Positions 1 through 7,200 of a stretch of DNA of 10,274 bases are shown piece by piece (the stretch's first letter is position 1; each line of letters opens with the position of its first letter). Source of the DNA: DATKWU01 sp964653685 (GTDB lineage Bacteria; Patescibacteriota; Microgenomatia; PFEM01; JAHIFH01); contig CAZZHA010000022.1 of NCBI GenBank assembly GCA_964653685.1, positions 1 through 10,274 on the forward strand. The letters run 5' to 3'. The translations under genes were made by a program, and so were the position numbers. The notes below the pieces were generated by a model. The model ran no database searches. It was not told the DNA's origin and saw only the letters and a list, made by a program, of their open reading frames with translations.

Positions 1-167
1 TTGACTCGCAAACGCCAGGCTCTTTAATCAGAGCCATTAAGAAATTTGAAAAGAAAAGATTTAATTCTCAAGCTTGTCGCCAAAACGCGGAGAGATTTAG
101 CCAAGAGAATTTTAAAAAGGGAATAAAAGAGGTTGTAGAAAAGAAATGGAAAAATTTCCAGAATTAA
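1..167 (+). CDS. Glycosyltransferase family 4 (GT-B fold), C-terminal fragment only
   Basis: This is the tail of a gene that begins before the window; the first complete codon is at 3 and the TAA stop is at 165-167, giving 54 visible residues. The fragment starts DSQTPGSLIRAIKKFEK and continues with an AERFSQENFKKGI block. That pattern (a TP-x-x-L-x-x-A-I helix, a short charged stretch, then A-x-x-F-S-x-x-x-F) is how the C-terminal Rossmann domain of many family 4 glycosyltransferases ends. The donor-binding E-x7-E motif and the acceptor domain lie outside the window, so sugar specificity cannot be read. It overlaps the next gene by 22 bases, implying co-transcription and translational coupling with nucleotide-sugar synthesis. 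The call rests on a short fragment and is moderately sure. Confidence 0.6.
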   Translation, partial: DSQTPGSLIRAIKKFEKKRFNSQACRQNAERFSQENFKKGIKEVVEKKWKNFQN

Positions 168-1258
168 AGGAAAAAGTCAGAGCCGTTATCTTCTGTGGCG
201 GCTATGGCACCAGAATGTGGCCCATGAGTCGAGATGATCTGCCCAAACAATTCCAGCCAATTTTAGGCAATAAATCCTTTTTCCAAAGAACCATTAAAAG
301 AGTTAAATTAGGTTTTGACCCTAAAGACATTTACTTTTCTGTTCCCCAGGAACAGGTCAAATTTATTGAAGCTCAAATCGGAGACGTTCCTGATAAAAAC
401 ATTATTGCTGAACCAGAAAGAAGAGATACTTTAGGCGCCGTGGCTTACGCCACCGCTTTTCTTGATTATCATTTTCCTGATTCCCTGATGACCGTGGTTT
501 GGGGAGCGGACCATATTGTTAGAAAAGAAAAGGAATTTATTAAACTCTTAAAACTGGGAGCCAGAATCTGCCAGACCAAAGACGTTCTGGCTAAGATTGA
601 TGCCAAACCAACTTATCCCAGTACGGTTAATGGTTGGATTAAAGTTGGCAAAGTGGTTGGCAAGATTGAAGGCCGGAAAGTTTATGAATTCTTAAAACAC
701 GTTGAAAAGCCTGATTTAGAAAAAGCCAAAAGATTTTTTGCCAATAAAGACTATTACATTAATGTTGGTTATTATGTTTGGCGGACTTCAACCATGTTGA
801 ATTTTTATAAAAAATATGCGCCTGATTGTTATGCCCATATTGAAAAAATCAAAAAAGCCATGGGCACCAAACAAGAAAAAAGCGTTTTGAAAAAAGAATA
901 TGCCCAGATAGAGAAAACTTCAATTGATTATGGCTTGTTTGAAAAACTGCCTCCAGGCAGTCAATTAGTCATTCCGGCTGATTTTGGCTGGTATGATACC
1001 GGCACCTGGGGTTTGCTTTACGAAGCTTTGGCTCGAGGTCAAAGACAGAATATTACCCAAGGAGAGGTGGAGTTTATTGATGCCAAGGGCAATTTAGTTT
1101 TTATGCCTAAGAATAAAATTGCCGCTATTATTGGGGTTGAAAACTTAGTTATTATTGACACCAAAGACGCCCTCTTAGTTTGTAAAAGAGGCCGGTCAAA
1201 AGACGTTAAAAAAATGTTTAATCACTTAAAAGAAACGGGCAGGCAGAAATATACTTGA
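146..1258 (+). CDS. manC: Mannose-1-phosphate guanylyltransferase (GDP-mannose pyrophosphorylase), single-domain
   Basis: Makes GDP-mannose from mannose-1-phosphate and GTP in the cytoplasm, an activated donor for glycan assembly. The 370 residues show the nucleotidyltransferase signature GGYGTRMWPMSR (18-29), PKQF with the expected lysine (33-36), AEPERRDTLGA (88-98, the family's EPxxRNTA site), WGADHIV (119-125, where most members read PADH), VEKPD (186-190), INVGYYVW (205-212), SIDYGLFEK (259-267) and GWYDTGTW (281-288). The end, VENLVIIDTKDALLVCKRGR (331-350), matches the ManC C-terminal segment. There is no fused phosphomannose isomerase domain, unlike the bifunctional enzymes of about 470 residues. 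The ATG overlaps the upstream glycosyltransferase; a weak GAGG lies 13 bases upstream. A related hexose-1-phosphate nucleotidyltransferase with another substrate is possible, but the motif set favours mannose/GTP. Confidence 0.85.
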   Translation: MEKFPELKEKVRAVIFCGGYGTRMWPMSRDDLPKQFQPILGNKSFFQRTIKRVKLGFDPKDIYFSVPQEQVKFIEAQIGDVPDKNIIAEPERRDTLGAVAYATAFLDYHFPDSLMTVVWGADHIVRKEKEFIKLLKLGARICQTKDVLAKIDAKPTYPSTVNGWIKVGKVVGKIEGRKVYEFLKHVEKPDLEKAKRFFANKDYYINVGYYVWRTSTMLNFYKKYAPDCYAHIEKIKKAMGTKQEKSVLKKEYAQIEKTSIDYGLFEKLPPGSQLVIPADFGWYDTGTWGLLYEALARGQRQNITQGEVEFIDAKGNLVFMPKNKIAAIIGVENLVIIDTKDALLVCKRGRSKDVKKMFNHLKETGRQKYT

Positions 1259-1260
1259 AG

Positions 1261-1899
1261 ATGTTATACGAATCTGTTAAACGAGGAATTGACTTTATTA
1301 TGGCGACTGCCTTGTTGATTCTCTTTTCGCCTTTACTGATTCTCATTGCCATCTTAATCAAACTTGATTCACCAGGGCCGGTTTTTGCGGACACACCCAA
1401 GCGAGTGGGTAAGAATGGTAAACTCTTTCATATGTATAAATTCCGTTCAATGATTACTGATGCTCATGAATTACTCCGGACTGACCCCAAGTTTCGCCAT
1501 TTTTACAACCAATACAAAAGAAATAGTTACAAACTTAAAGATGATCCCCGGATTACCCGAGTAGGCCGTTTAATCAGGCGTTTTTCTTTAGACGAACTGC
1601 CCCAAATCCTTAATATTTTTAAAGGGGAGATGAGTTTAGTCGGCCCCAGGGCCTATTATCCTGATGAATTAAAACAACAACAAAAGGTCTATCCAAAAAG
1701 CCAAAAATATGTTAAACAATTATTAAGGGCCAAACCAGGGATTACCGGTTTTTGGCAGGTCCAGGGGAGAAGCGAGATTAATTTTGATAAACGAGTCGAG
1801 ATGGACGCCGCTTATGTTAAGCGGCAGTCTCTTTCAGAAGACCTAATCATTATTTTAAAAACACCCTGGGCCATGCTTTCGGGTAAAGGAGCTTTATGA
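1261..1899 (+). CDS. Bacterial sugar transferase (phosphoglycosyl transferase, WcaJ/PglC-type catalytic domain)
   Basis: Transfers a sugar phosphate from a nucleotide sugar to undecaprenyl phosphate, the first membrane step of lipid-linked glycan synthesis. Numbering is from the upstream TTG at 1255; the ATG used here is residue 3. A hydrophobic re-entrant or transmembrane segment (about 13-36) is followed by KFRSM (62-66), DDPRITRVGRLIRR (96-109), the catalytic Asp-Glu pair in SLDELPQ (111-117), KGEMSLVGPRA (123-133), KPGITGFWQVQGRS (160-173) and FDKRVEMDAAYV (177-188). At about 212 residues it is the short form, without the polytopic N-terminal region of WcaJ/WbaP. The TTG would overlap the manC stop; the ATG two codons later is more ordinary. 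The adjacent manC hints at, but does not prove, a GDP-sugar-linked pathway, since these enzymes usually use UDP-sugars. Confidence 0.9.
   Translation: MLYESVKRGIDFIMATALLILFSPLLILIAILIKLDSPGPVFADTPKRVGKNGKLFHMYKFRSMITDAHELLRTDPKFRHFYNQYKRNSYKLKDDPRITRVGRLIRRFSLDELPQILNIFKGEMSLVGPRAYYPDELKQQQKVYPKSQKYVKQLLRAKPGITGFWQVQGRSEINFDKRVEMDAAYVKRQSLSEDLIIILKTPWAMLSGKGAL
1885..1891 (+). promoter_or_regulatory. Shine-Dalgarno of the DUF4012 gene
   Basis: AAAGGAG lies 4 bases before the ATG at 1896, inside the last codons of the sugar transferase gene. It supports 1896 as the true start of the DUF4012 gene and argues against the TTG at 2227, just after the N gap, where an automatic caller may start the gene. 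Confidence 0.6.
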
Positions 1900-4014
1900 A
1901 TGACGCTTTAAACAAAAAAATAGAGTTAGAAATCACCACCTCATCAGACAAAGAAGCGGAAGCAATGGTTGAACCCAAAACAGTTCAACCAGAAGCAAGA
2001 ACAGCCGAAATAGCCAGAGAAAAAAAGCGGTTGAGCTTTAAATTCAAACCTCGTCTCTCCCGCAAAGCCCTTTTTCCCATTATAGGAATTTCGGTTTTCT
2101 TATTCGTTTTTCTGNNNNNNNNNNNNNNNNNNNNNNNNNNNNNNNNNNNNNNNNNNNNNNNNNNNNNNNNNNNNNNNNNNNNNNNNNNNNNNNNNNNNNN
2201 NNNNNNNNNNNNNNGTTTTTCTGGCTTTGCCTCTCTGGCGGCTTAAAGCCGATTTTTCCCCTTTGATGGCCAACGCCCAGAAAACTGCCGCCGCCGCTCA
2301 AACTCAAGACTTGAATCAAGCTGTGACCGGTATTCAAGAAACCAATCAAGCCCTGGATCAAGTAGCCAAGGATTATCGTTGGCTGGTTTGGCTAAAGTTT
2401 GTCCCCTTAGCCAGAAACTATTATCTTGACGGTGAACGTTTAATCAAAGGCGGTCATTATCTCCTCGAGGCCGCTGATGTCGGTATCAAAGGTCTCCAAC
2501 CTTATGCTGATATCTTGGGTTTAGAAGGTGAAGAGAAAAAAACCATGGAGGAGATGACGATTGAAGAAAGATTATTATTGGTTTTGGATACGGTTGATAA
2601 ACTCCAGCCAAGTTTAGAGGAGATTGGCGGCAAACTCGAATTGGCCAGAGAAGAGATTGACCAGATTGATGCCAATCGTTATCCCCAGACTCTTTTTGGC
2701 AAAAAGATCAGAGCCAATGTGGTGGCCTTGATTAATTCAATTGACAGTGCTGCCAACGTGGTGCTTGAAGCCCGGCCGATTATCAGTTATCTTAAACCGC
2801 TTCTCGGTGTGCCTGAAGAAAAGCGTTATCTGCTTCTTTTCCAGAATGACGCCGAGTTAAGACCGACTGGTGGTTTTTTGACGGCCTATGCCATTATGTC
2901 CATTAAAAACGGTCAGATAACCCCGGTTAGTTCTCATGATATTTATTCTCTTGATGGCCAATTAGGCAACCGGGTTGAAGCTCCAGAACCAATTCTTGAT
3001 TATCATAAGAATGTTTTTTACTGGCATCTCCGGGACATGAATCTGTCGCCAGATTTTGCCAAGTCAATGGCTACCTTTTGGGAAAACTACCAAAAGGTCG
3101 GTGACAAGGATGTTGATGCCATTATTGCCGTTGACACCAAAGTTTTGGCTGATCTTTTAAGAATCCTTGGTCAAATTGGTGTTCCAGGCTGGGGTAATTT
3201 CTCGGCGGACATTGACGAACGCTGTGATTGCCCCCAGGTCGTTTATGAACTGGAATTGCAGGCTGATAAACCGATTAGTGATTGGCGGACCGAAAGAAAA
3301 GCGGTCATTGGTCCCTTAATGCACTCCATTCTGGCCAATGCCATGGGTTCGCCCCGGAAAAAATGGCCGGAATTCTTTAATGTCGCTTTGGCCGCTATCC
3401 AGGAAAAACACCTTTTGGTTTATTTCTTTGACGAAGAGCTTCAAAAGGCGATGGAAGCCCTGAATGCCGCCGGCCGAATCAAAGAAACTGATGGCGACTA
3501 TTTCCATCTCAATGATTGTAATTTTGCTGGGGCCAAATCCAACATGTTTATTAAGCAAGCAGTTAGACAAGAAATTGAAGTCGCCGGTGACGGGACGATT
3601 ACCAAAACCGTGACCATTGATTACCGCAACCCGGCTCCACCTTCAAATTGTAATCTTGAAGCCGGTGAACTTTGTCTTAATGGTCTTTACCGAGATTGGG
3701 TCAGACTTTATGTGCCTCAAGGGAGTGAGCTGATTGAAGCCACGGGGGCGGAGATTGAGACCAAGGTTTATGAAGACTTGGGTAAAACCGTTTTTGAAAC
3801 TTTTTACGGTGATCAGGCGCCACTAAGGCCCGAAGGAACCAAGCAGTTGACCTTTAAATATAAACTGCCTTTTAAACTGGAAAAAGGCAATGATTACCAG
3901 CTCCTGATTCAAAAACAACCCGGTACCTATAATCCCGAATATGAAGTGATTCTTAATGGCCAGCAAGAAATTTTTGAGCTGACCGCCGATCGCCAACTTC
4001 AACTAAGCCGCTAA
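1896..4014 (+). CDS. Membrane-anchored DUF4012-family protein, interrupted by an assembly gap
   Basis: Function unknown; a large single-pass envelope protein. The frame from ATG 1896 enters a run of 100 Ns at 2115, and the rest is open from 2215 to the TAA at 4012-4014. Both gap edges carry GTTTTTCTG in the same codon phase; merging them gives 669 residues. In that model residues 1-57 are charged and cytoplasmic, 59-78 form one transmembrane helix (FPIIGISVFLFVFLALPLW), about 90-265 are helical with coiled-coil character, and 275-292 hold the DUF4012 hallmark (YLLLFQNDAELRPTGGF). A VDAIIAVDTKVLADLL segment follows at about 370-385, then a beta-rich C-terminal part (NMFIKQAVRQEIEV, WVRLYVPQGSELI). 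The gene overlaps the sugar transferase stop and lies 2 bases before recO. Its place after glycan genes suggests a role in handling or anchoring surface polysaccharide, which is inference. Confidence 0.8.
2115..2214. other. Assembly gap, 100 Ns
   Basis: Exactly 100 Ns, a conventional placeholder for a scaffold gap of unknown size. The left contig ends in GTTTTTCTG (2106-2114) and the right contig begins with the same nine bases (2215-2223). Both copies encode Val-Phe-Leu in the frame of the surrounding gene. As written, the Ns shift the frame and split the gene, so the gap length should not be read as biological. Confidence 0.95.
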
Positions 4015-4016
4015 TC

Positions 4017-4562
4017 ATGGGCAGAACCTACAAGACCGAAGGCATTATTCTCAAACGGACTAATTATGGTGAAGCTGATAAAATCCTGACCATCTACACC
4101 AAGCATTATGGCAAGATCAGGGCTCTAGCCAAAGGCGTCAGGCGAGTGACCAGCCGTCGGGGTGGCAATGTTGAACTTTTTAACCAAGCGATTCTTTTTC
4201 TTAACAAAGGCCGGAATTTTGATCTTCTGACCGAAGCCCAGGTGACGAAATCTTTTAAAACCTGGCGAAAAGATCTTAAAAAAGTGGTACTGGCCTATTA
4301 CTTTGTCGAATTGGTCGACAAATTGACGCCGGATGAACAGGCTAGTCAAGCCGTTTTCCAGCTTCTGAGTTATTATCTTGATAAACTAGGCACAGCTAAC
4401 TTGCCAGAGCTGACCAGGAGCTTTGAAGAAGCCCTCTTAAGAGAGTTGGGCTTTGGCGTTCCCCAAGAGCTCAAGCAAGAGCCTGGTAGTCTCAAGGATT
4501 ACATTGAAACGATTACCGAGAAAAAGCTTAACAGTCAGGAGATTGCCAGAGAGATTGATTGA
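4017..4562 (+). CDS. recO: DNA repair protein RecO, short form without zinc finger
   Basis: RecO mediates loading of RecA on SSB-coated single-stranded DNA with RecR in the RecFOR pathway. The 181 residues begin with the family's OB-fold domain: YKTEGIILKRTNYGEADKIL (5-24), then TIYTKHYGKIRALAKGVRR (25-43) and RRGGNVELF (47-55). The rest is helical (about 79-181). The protein has no cysteine, so the four-cysteine zinc site of Bacillus and Deinococcus RecO is absent, and it is shorter than the usual 240 or so residues. The C-terminal end looks complete rather than cut by a frameshift: it terminates in TGA and a promoter follows at once. It starts 2 bases after the DUF4012 stop with no clear Shine-Dalgarno, so translation probably depends on coupling. 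Confidence 0.85.
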   Translation: MGRTYKTEGIILKRTNYGEADKILTIYTKHYGKIRALAKGVRRVTSRRGGNVELFNQAILFLNKGRNFDLLTEAQVTKSFKTWRKDLKKVVLAYYFVELVDKLTPDEQASQAVFQLLSYYLDKLGTANLPELTRSFEEALLRELGFGVPQELKQEPGSLKDYIETITEKKLNSQEIAREID

Positions 4563-4588
4563 CTTCCTGGCTGAAAATAAGCTATATT
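4559..4588 (+). promoter_or_regulatory. Sigma70-type promoter for glyS, possibly producing a leaderless mRNA
   Basis: A -35 box TTGACT (4559-4564) and a -10 box TATATT (4583-4588) are separated by 18 bases, each matching five of six consensus positions. The -35 overlaps the recO stop codon. A start site about 7 bases after the -10 would fall at 4595-4597, on or next to the glyS ATG at 4597. No Shine-Dalgarno precedes that ATG, which fits leaderless or nearly leaderless translation. The promoter is read directly from sequence; the start site is inferred. Confidence 0.6.
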
Positions 4589-4596
4589 GACGATAG

Positions 4597-5901
4597 ATGG
4601 CCGACTTAATGAATAAAATTGTTAGTCTTTGTAAAAGAAGGGGTTTTATCTATCCTGGTTCAGAAATCTATGGTGGTTTAGCCAATACCTGGGATTACGG
4701 CCCCTTAGGTGTCGAATTAAAAAACAATCTTAAAAACAATTGGTGGCAGACTTTTATTCAAAAAAGAGAAGATCTTTATGGGATTGATGGTGGGATTCTC
4801 CTTAATCCCAAAATCTGGGAAACTTCAGGCCATACCACTGGTTTTATTGATGTTCTAGTTGAATGCAAGAGCTGCCATTGCCGTTTTCGGACTGATTTTC
4901 TTAAAGAAGCCACCAAATGCCCTGATTGTGGGGGTGAGTTGACCAAACCCAAGAAGTTTGTGCCGATGTTCAAGACTTTTATTGGTCCAGTCGAAAAAGA
5001 AGCAACTTTGGCTTATCTTCGGCCCGAAACCGCCCAAGCGATTTTTGTTAATTTCAAAAACATTCTTGATTCTTTTCATCCCCAATTACCTTTTGGGATT
5101 GGTCAGATTGGTAAAGCTTTCAGAAACGAGATTACTTTAGGGAATTTCATTTTTAGGAGTTTGGAATTTGAACAAATGGAAATTGAATATTTTGTTCTCA
5201 AAAAAGACTGGGAAAAATATTTTGAAGAATGGAAGAAATTAATGGAGAAGTGGATGACTGATTTAGGCGTTGCCAAAAAGAATCTTCGCTGGCGGCCTCA
5301 CGGTAGAGACGAACTTTCCCATTATTCAGAACGGACCGAAGACTTAGAATACAAATTTCCTTTTGGTTTTAGAGAGCTTTTTGGTTTAGCCTACCGAACT
5401 GATTTTGACCTTAAGCAGCACGCTGAAGCCAGTGGGGTTGATCTGACTTATCAGGACCCAAAAACCAACAAGAAATTTTATCCTCATGTGGTCGAACCTT
5501 CTTTTGGAGTCGAAAGAGCTCTTTTAGTGACTTTGATTGATGCTTATCATGAAGAAAAGGATAAACAAGGTGTTCGAGTACTTTTATCTCTCAATCCTCA
5601 CCTTTCTCCATATAAAATAGCCATTTTTCCCCTTTTAGCTAATAAAACTAATTTGGTTAATCAAGCCAAAAAGGTTTATGAACTCCTTAAACCGGTTTTT
5701 TCGGTGACTTGGGATGATATTGGTAATATTGGTAAACGTTACCGCCGTCAGGACGAAATCGGGACGCCCTGGTGTGTCACCATTGATCACCAGACCTTAA
5801 AGGATAAAACCGTGACCGTCCGTGACCGTGATTCGATGAAGCAGGAAAGAATAAGGATTGACAAGTTAATCGAATTATTTCAAGATAAATTAAGAAAATG
5901 A
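4597..5901 (+). CDS. glyS: Glycyl-tRNA synthetase, alpha2 (single-chain) type
   Basis: Class II aminoacyl-tRNA synthetase charging tRNA-Gly with glycine. At 434 residues it is the homodimeric type shared with archaea, eukaryotes and many bacteria, not the two-subunit glyQ/glyS enzyme. Visible in order: RRGFIYPGSEIYGG (14-27), GLANTWDYGPLG (27-38), a zinc-binding pattern with C90, C93, C108 and C111, RPETAQ (142-147), motif 2 FRNEI plus FEQMEIEYF (175-199), motif 3 with FGVERALL (303-310), and a C-terminal anticodon-binding domain (about 338-430) with KDKTVTVRDRDSM (402-414). The motif 2 loop reads TLGNF where many relatives have (S/T)P(R/G)NF. ATG 4597 is preferred; a second in-frame ATG at 4609 is possible. 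The stop overlaps the next ATG (ATGA). Confidence 0.95.
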   Translation: MADLMNKIVSLCKRRGFIYPGSEIYGGLANTWDYGPLGVELKNNLKNNWWQTFIQKREDLYGIDGGILLNPKIWETSGHTTGFIDVLVECKSCHCRFRTDFLKEATKCPDCGGELTKPKKFVPMFKTFIGPVEKEATLAYLRPETAQAIFVNFKNILDSFHPQLPFGIGQIGKAFRNEITLGNFIFRSLEFEQMEIEYFVLKKDWEKYFEEWKKLMEKWMTDLGVAKKNLRWRPHGRDELSHYSERTEDLEYKFPFGFRELFGLAYRTDFDLKQHAEASGVDLTYQDPKTNKKFYPHVVEPSFGVERALLVTLIDAYHEEKDKQGVRVLLSLNPHLSPYKIAIFPLLANKTNLVNQAKKVYELLKPVFSVTWDDIGNIGKRYRRQDEIGTPWCVTIDHQTLKDKTVTVRDRDSMKQERIRIDKLIELFQDKLRK

Positions 5902-6680
5902 AAAAGAATTATTTAATTATTGGCGGTGTTATTATTATTATTTTGGGAATTATTGGTGGTTTTTGGTTTTGGCGGGGTCGCCAAGTCAAAGAACCAACCC
6001 CAACTAAAGAACCAGAAGGGACCTTAATTGAAACCACTCTCGCAGAACGGCCTTTGGTGACTCTGACCCCAACTGATGATGGTCATTGGTTGACGATTGA
6101 TGTTTCCCGAATCAAAGACGCTGACAGTCTGGAATACGAACTCCTTTACAACACCGAAAGCGGGGCCACCCAAGGTAGCATTAATACCGTCAGCCTTAAA
6201 GGAGAAACTTCTTATTCCAAGAAAATTCTTCTAGGTTCAGAATCAAGTGGTAAATTTAAATATGATGAGGGAGTGACTCAAGGCACTTTGACGATTAGAT
6301 TAAGAGGCGGTCCGGGAACGAGGAAATTTGTCACCGAATTTCATCTTCAACAAGGCGATGACGAATTAACCTCGATTGATGAAAAGTTTTCTCTAACCGG
6401 CAGTTTATTGCCAACTGATTTTTACGTGACGATGATGACTATCGGCTTGCCTGGAGAGTTTGAAAATGAGGTGATTGTGGGTCCTTATGGTGTTTTTACT
6501 TCGGGGACAGCGACGGTTAAAAATGGAGAGGTGAGTCTTAAACTACCTGATGAAGTAACTAGTGCCAAATTATCTGCTTGGACAGGGACAAAATGGCAGG
6601 AAACAGAAGCTGAAGTCAAAAACAAAACCATTTTAGCTGAAGTTGATTCTTTAGCCACTTTTATTGTTTCAATTGAATAG
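5898..6680 (+). CDS. Membrane-anchored extracytoplasmic protein of unknown function
   Basis: I do not recognise a named family. The 260 residues start with two lysines and one strong hydrophobic helix (5-25, rich in Ile and Gly), typical of an uncleaved anchor with the C-terminus outside. A short Pro/Thr/Glu linker (32-48, KEPTPTKEPE) leads into a soluble part that alternates short hydrophobic strands with Gly, Asn and Asp turns. This suggests beta-sandwich domains, roughly 53-155 and 165-260. The end (SAWTGTKWQETEAEVKN, then TILAEVDSLATFIVSIE) resembles the final repeat of beta-rich surface proteins, where a Trp-containing strand precedes a TF-V strand. There are no cysteines and no catalytic motif I can name. 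It overlaps the glyS stop by 4 bases, so it is co-expressed with glyS, though a functional link is not implied. Confidence 0.75.
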   Translation: MKKNYLIIGGVIIIILGIIGGFWFWRGRQVKEPTPTKEPEGTLIETTLAERPLVTLTPTDDGHWLTIDVSRIKDADSLEYELLYNTESGATQGSINTVSLKGETSYSKKILLGSESSGKFKYDEGVTQGTLTIRLRGGPGTRKFVTEFHLQQGDDELTSIDEKFSLTGSLLPTDFYVTMMTIGLPGEFENEVIVGPYGVFTSGTATVKNGEVSLKLPDEVTSAKLSAWTGTKWQETEAEVKNKTILAEVDSLATFIVSIE

Positions 6681-6731
6681 TTCTTCTCATCTCTTTCAAT
6701 TTTAGGCGTGAAACTTCGGGTTTTTTTCTGG

Positions 6732-6760
6732 TTGACAATAGTATCGAAATAGACCAAAAT
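6732..6760 (+). promoter_or_regulatory. Probable promoter of the mraZ/dcw operon
   Basis: A perfect -35 box TTGACA (6732-6737) is followed after 17 bases by CAAAAT (6755-6760), which matches four of six -10 positions. It sits in the longest intergenic stretch of the window, ahead of mraZ. Transcription would begin near 6767, inside the TGG repeat array. The -35 is strong and the -10 mediocre, as expected for a regulated promoter. Confidence 0.55.
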
Positions 6761-6799
6761 GGAATAAATTGGTGATAAATGGATAAAACAGGGGCAGGT
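6760..6799 (+). promoter_or_regulatory. Likely MraZ operator: four TGG-type repeats with 10-bp period
   Basis: Four units start at exactly 10-base intervals: TGGAATAAAT (6760), TGGTGATAAA (6770), TGGATAAAAC (6780) and AGGGGCAGGT (6790). In E. coli and other bacteria MraZ binds upstream of its own gene at direct repeats with a TGGG-like core, also at 10-bp period, and represses the dcw operon. Here the array begins at the last base of the -10 box and ends just before the mraZ ATG, a position suited to autorepression. The third core base onward varies and the fourth unit begins with A, so the family consensus is only partly met. The last unit also supplies G-rich sequence that may serve as Shine-Dalgarno for mraZ. 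Confidence 0.6.
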
Positions 6800-6801
6800 T
6801 T

Positions 6802-7200
6802 ATGTTTTTAGGAGAATACAAACACAATTTAACCAAAGGCAATCGCTTAGCTTTGCCAAGCAAGGTTAGAAATGAAATCGAAACCAGTGAAATTGTTTTG
6901 GCCAGAGGTTTTGAAGCTTGTATCTTAGGCTATCAAAAATCGACTTGGGAAGAAATCTCGAAAACAGAATTAGCCAAGCCAGTTTCTGAAATGGAAGCCA
7001 GAAAGATTAGACGCCAGCTCTTTTCAGGTGCGATTTTGATTGAGATTGACCAGCAAGGAAGAGTGGTTGTACCTAAAAATTTATTGGGCTATGCCAAGAT
7101 TAAAGATGAAGCGATGGTGATTGGTGCCGGTGATCACTTTGAAATTTGGGACTCATTAACTTGGAAAAACTATAAGGAGGAAAATTATGGTTCGCCTTAA
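6802..7200 (+). CDS. mraZ: Transcriptional regulator MraZ
   Basis: DNA-binding autoregulator at the head of the division and cell wall cluster, with two AbrB-like swapped-hairpin domains forming ring oligomers. The 132 residues begin MFLGEYKHNL. The first domain signature is KGNRLALPSKVR (12-23) and the second is DQQGRVVVPKNLL (83-95), followed by IGAGDHFEIWD (107-117), a very typical MraZ ending. Length is close to, slightly below, the family's usual 140 or so residues. The start follows G-rich sequence GGGGCAGG 3 bases upstream. A predicted TGG-repeat operator lies immediately upstream, supporting autoregulation. The C-terminal 14 bases overlap a small ORF with its own strong Shine-Dalgarno. 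Confidence 0.95.
   Translation: MFLGEYKHNLTKGNRLALPSKVRNEIETSEIVLARGFEACILGYQKSTWEEISKTELAKPVSEMEARKIRRQLFSGAILIEIDQQGRVVVPKNLLGYAKIKDEAMVIGAGDHFEIWDSLTWKNYKEENYGSP
7174..7180 (+). promoter_or_regulatory. Strong Shine-Dalgarno preceding the small ORF at 7187
   Basis: AAGGAGG, preceded by TAT, lies inside the 3' end of mraZ and 6 bases before the ATG at 7187. It is the best anti-16S match I see before any start in the window, yet the ATG it serves opens a 39-codon frame rather than rsmH, whose own start at 7290 has no visible Shine-Dalgarno. Confidence 0.65.

Noticed and set aside
946..961. Inverted repeat ACTGCCT-CC-AGGCAGT in manC
   Set aside because: Seven-bp arms with almost no loop, encoding an ordinary LPPGS turn; within what chance allows for a 10-kb window.
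1255..1260. TTG at 1255 as start of the sugar transferase
   Set aside because: An in-frame ATG two codons later gives the same protein; TTG remains possible but nothing in the sequence favours it.
5811..5829. Direct repeat CGTGACCGT, two copies at 10-base spacing in glyS
   Set aside because: It encodes the conserved TVTVRDRD motif of glycyl-tRNA synthetase, where the Val/Arg/Asp pattern itself produces the repeat.
6681..6731. Possible intrinsic terminator after the unknown envelope gene, suggested by the T-run at 6721-6727
   Set aside because: The bases before the T-run (GAAACTTCGGG) form at best a 3-bp stem; GTTTCA (6666) and TGAAAC (6709) pair only across a loop of about 37 bases. No convincing hairpin.
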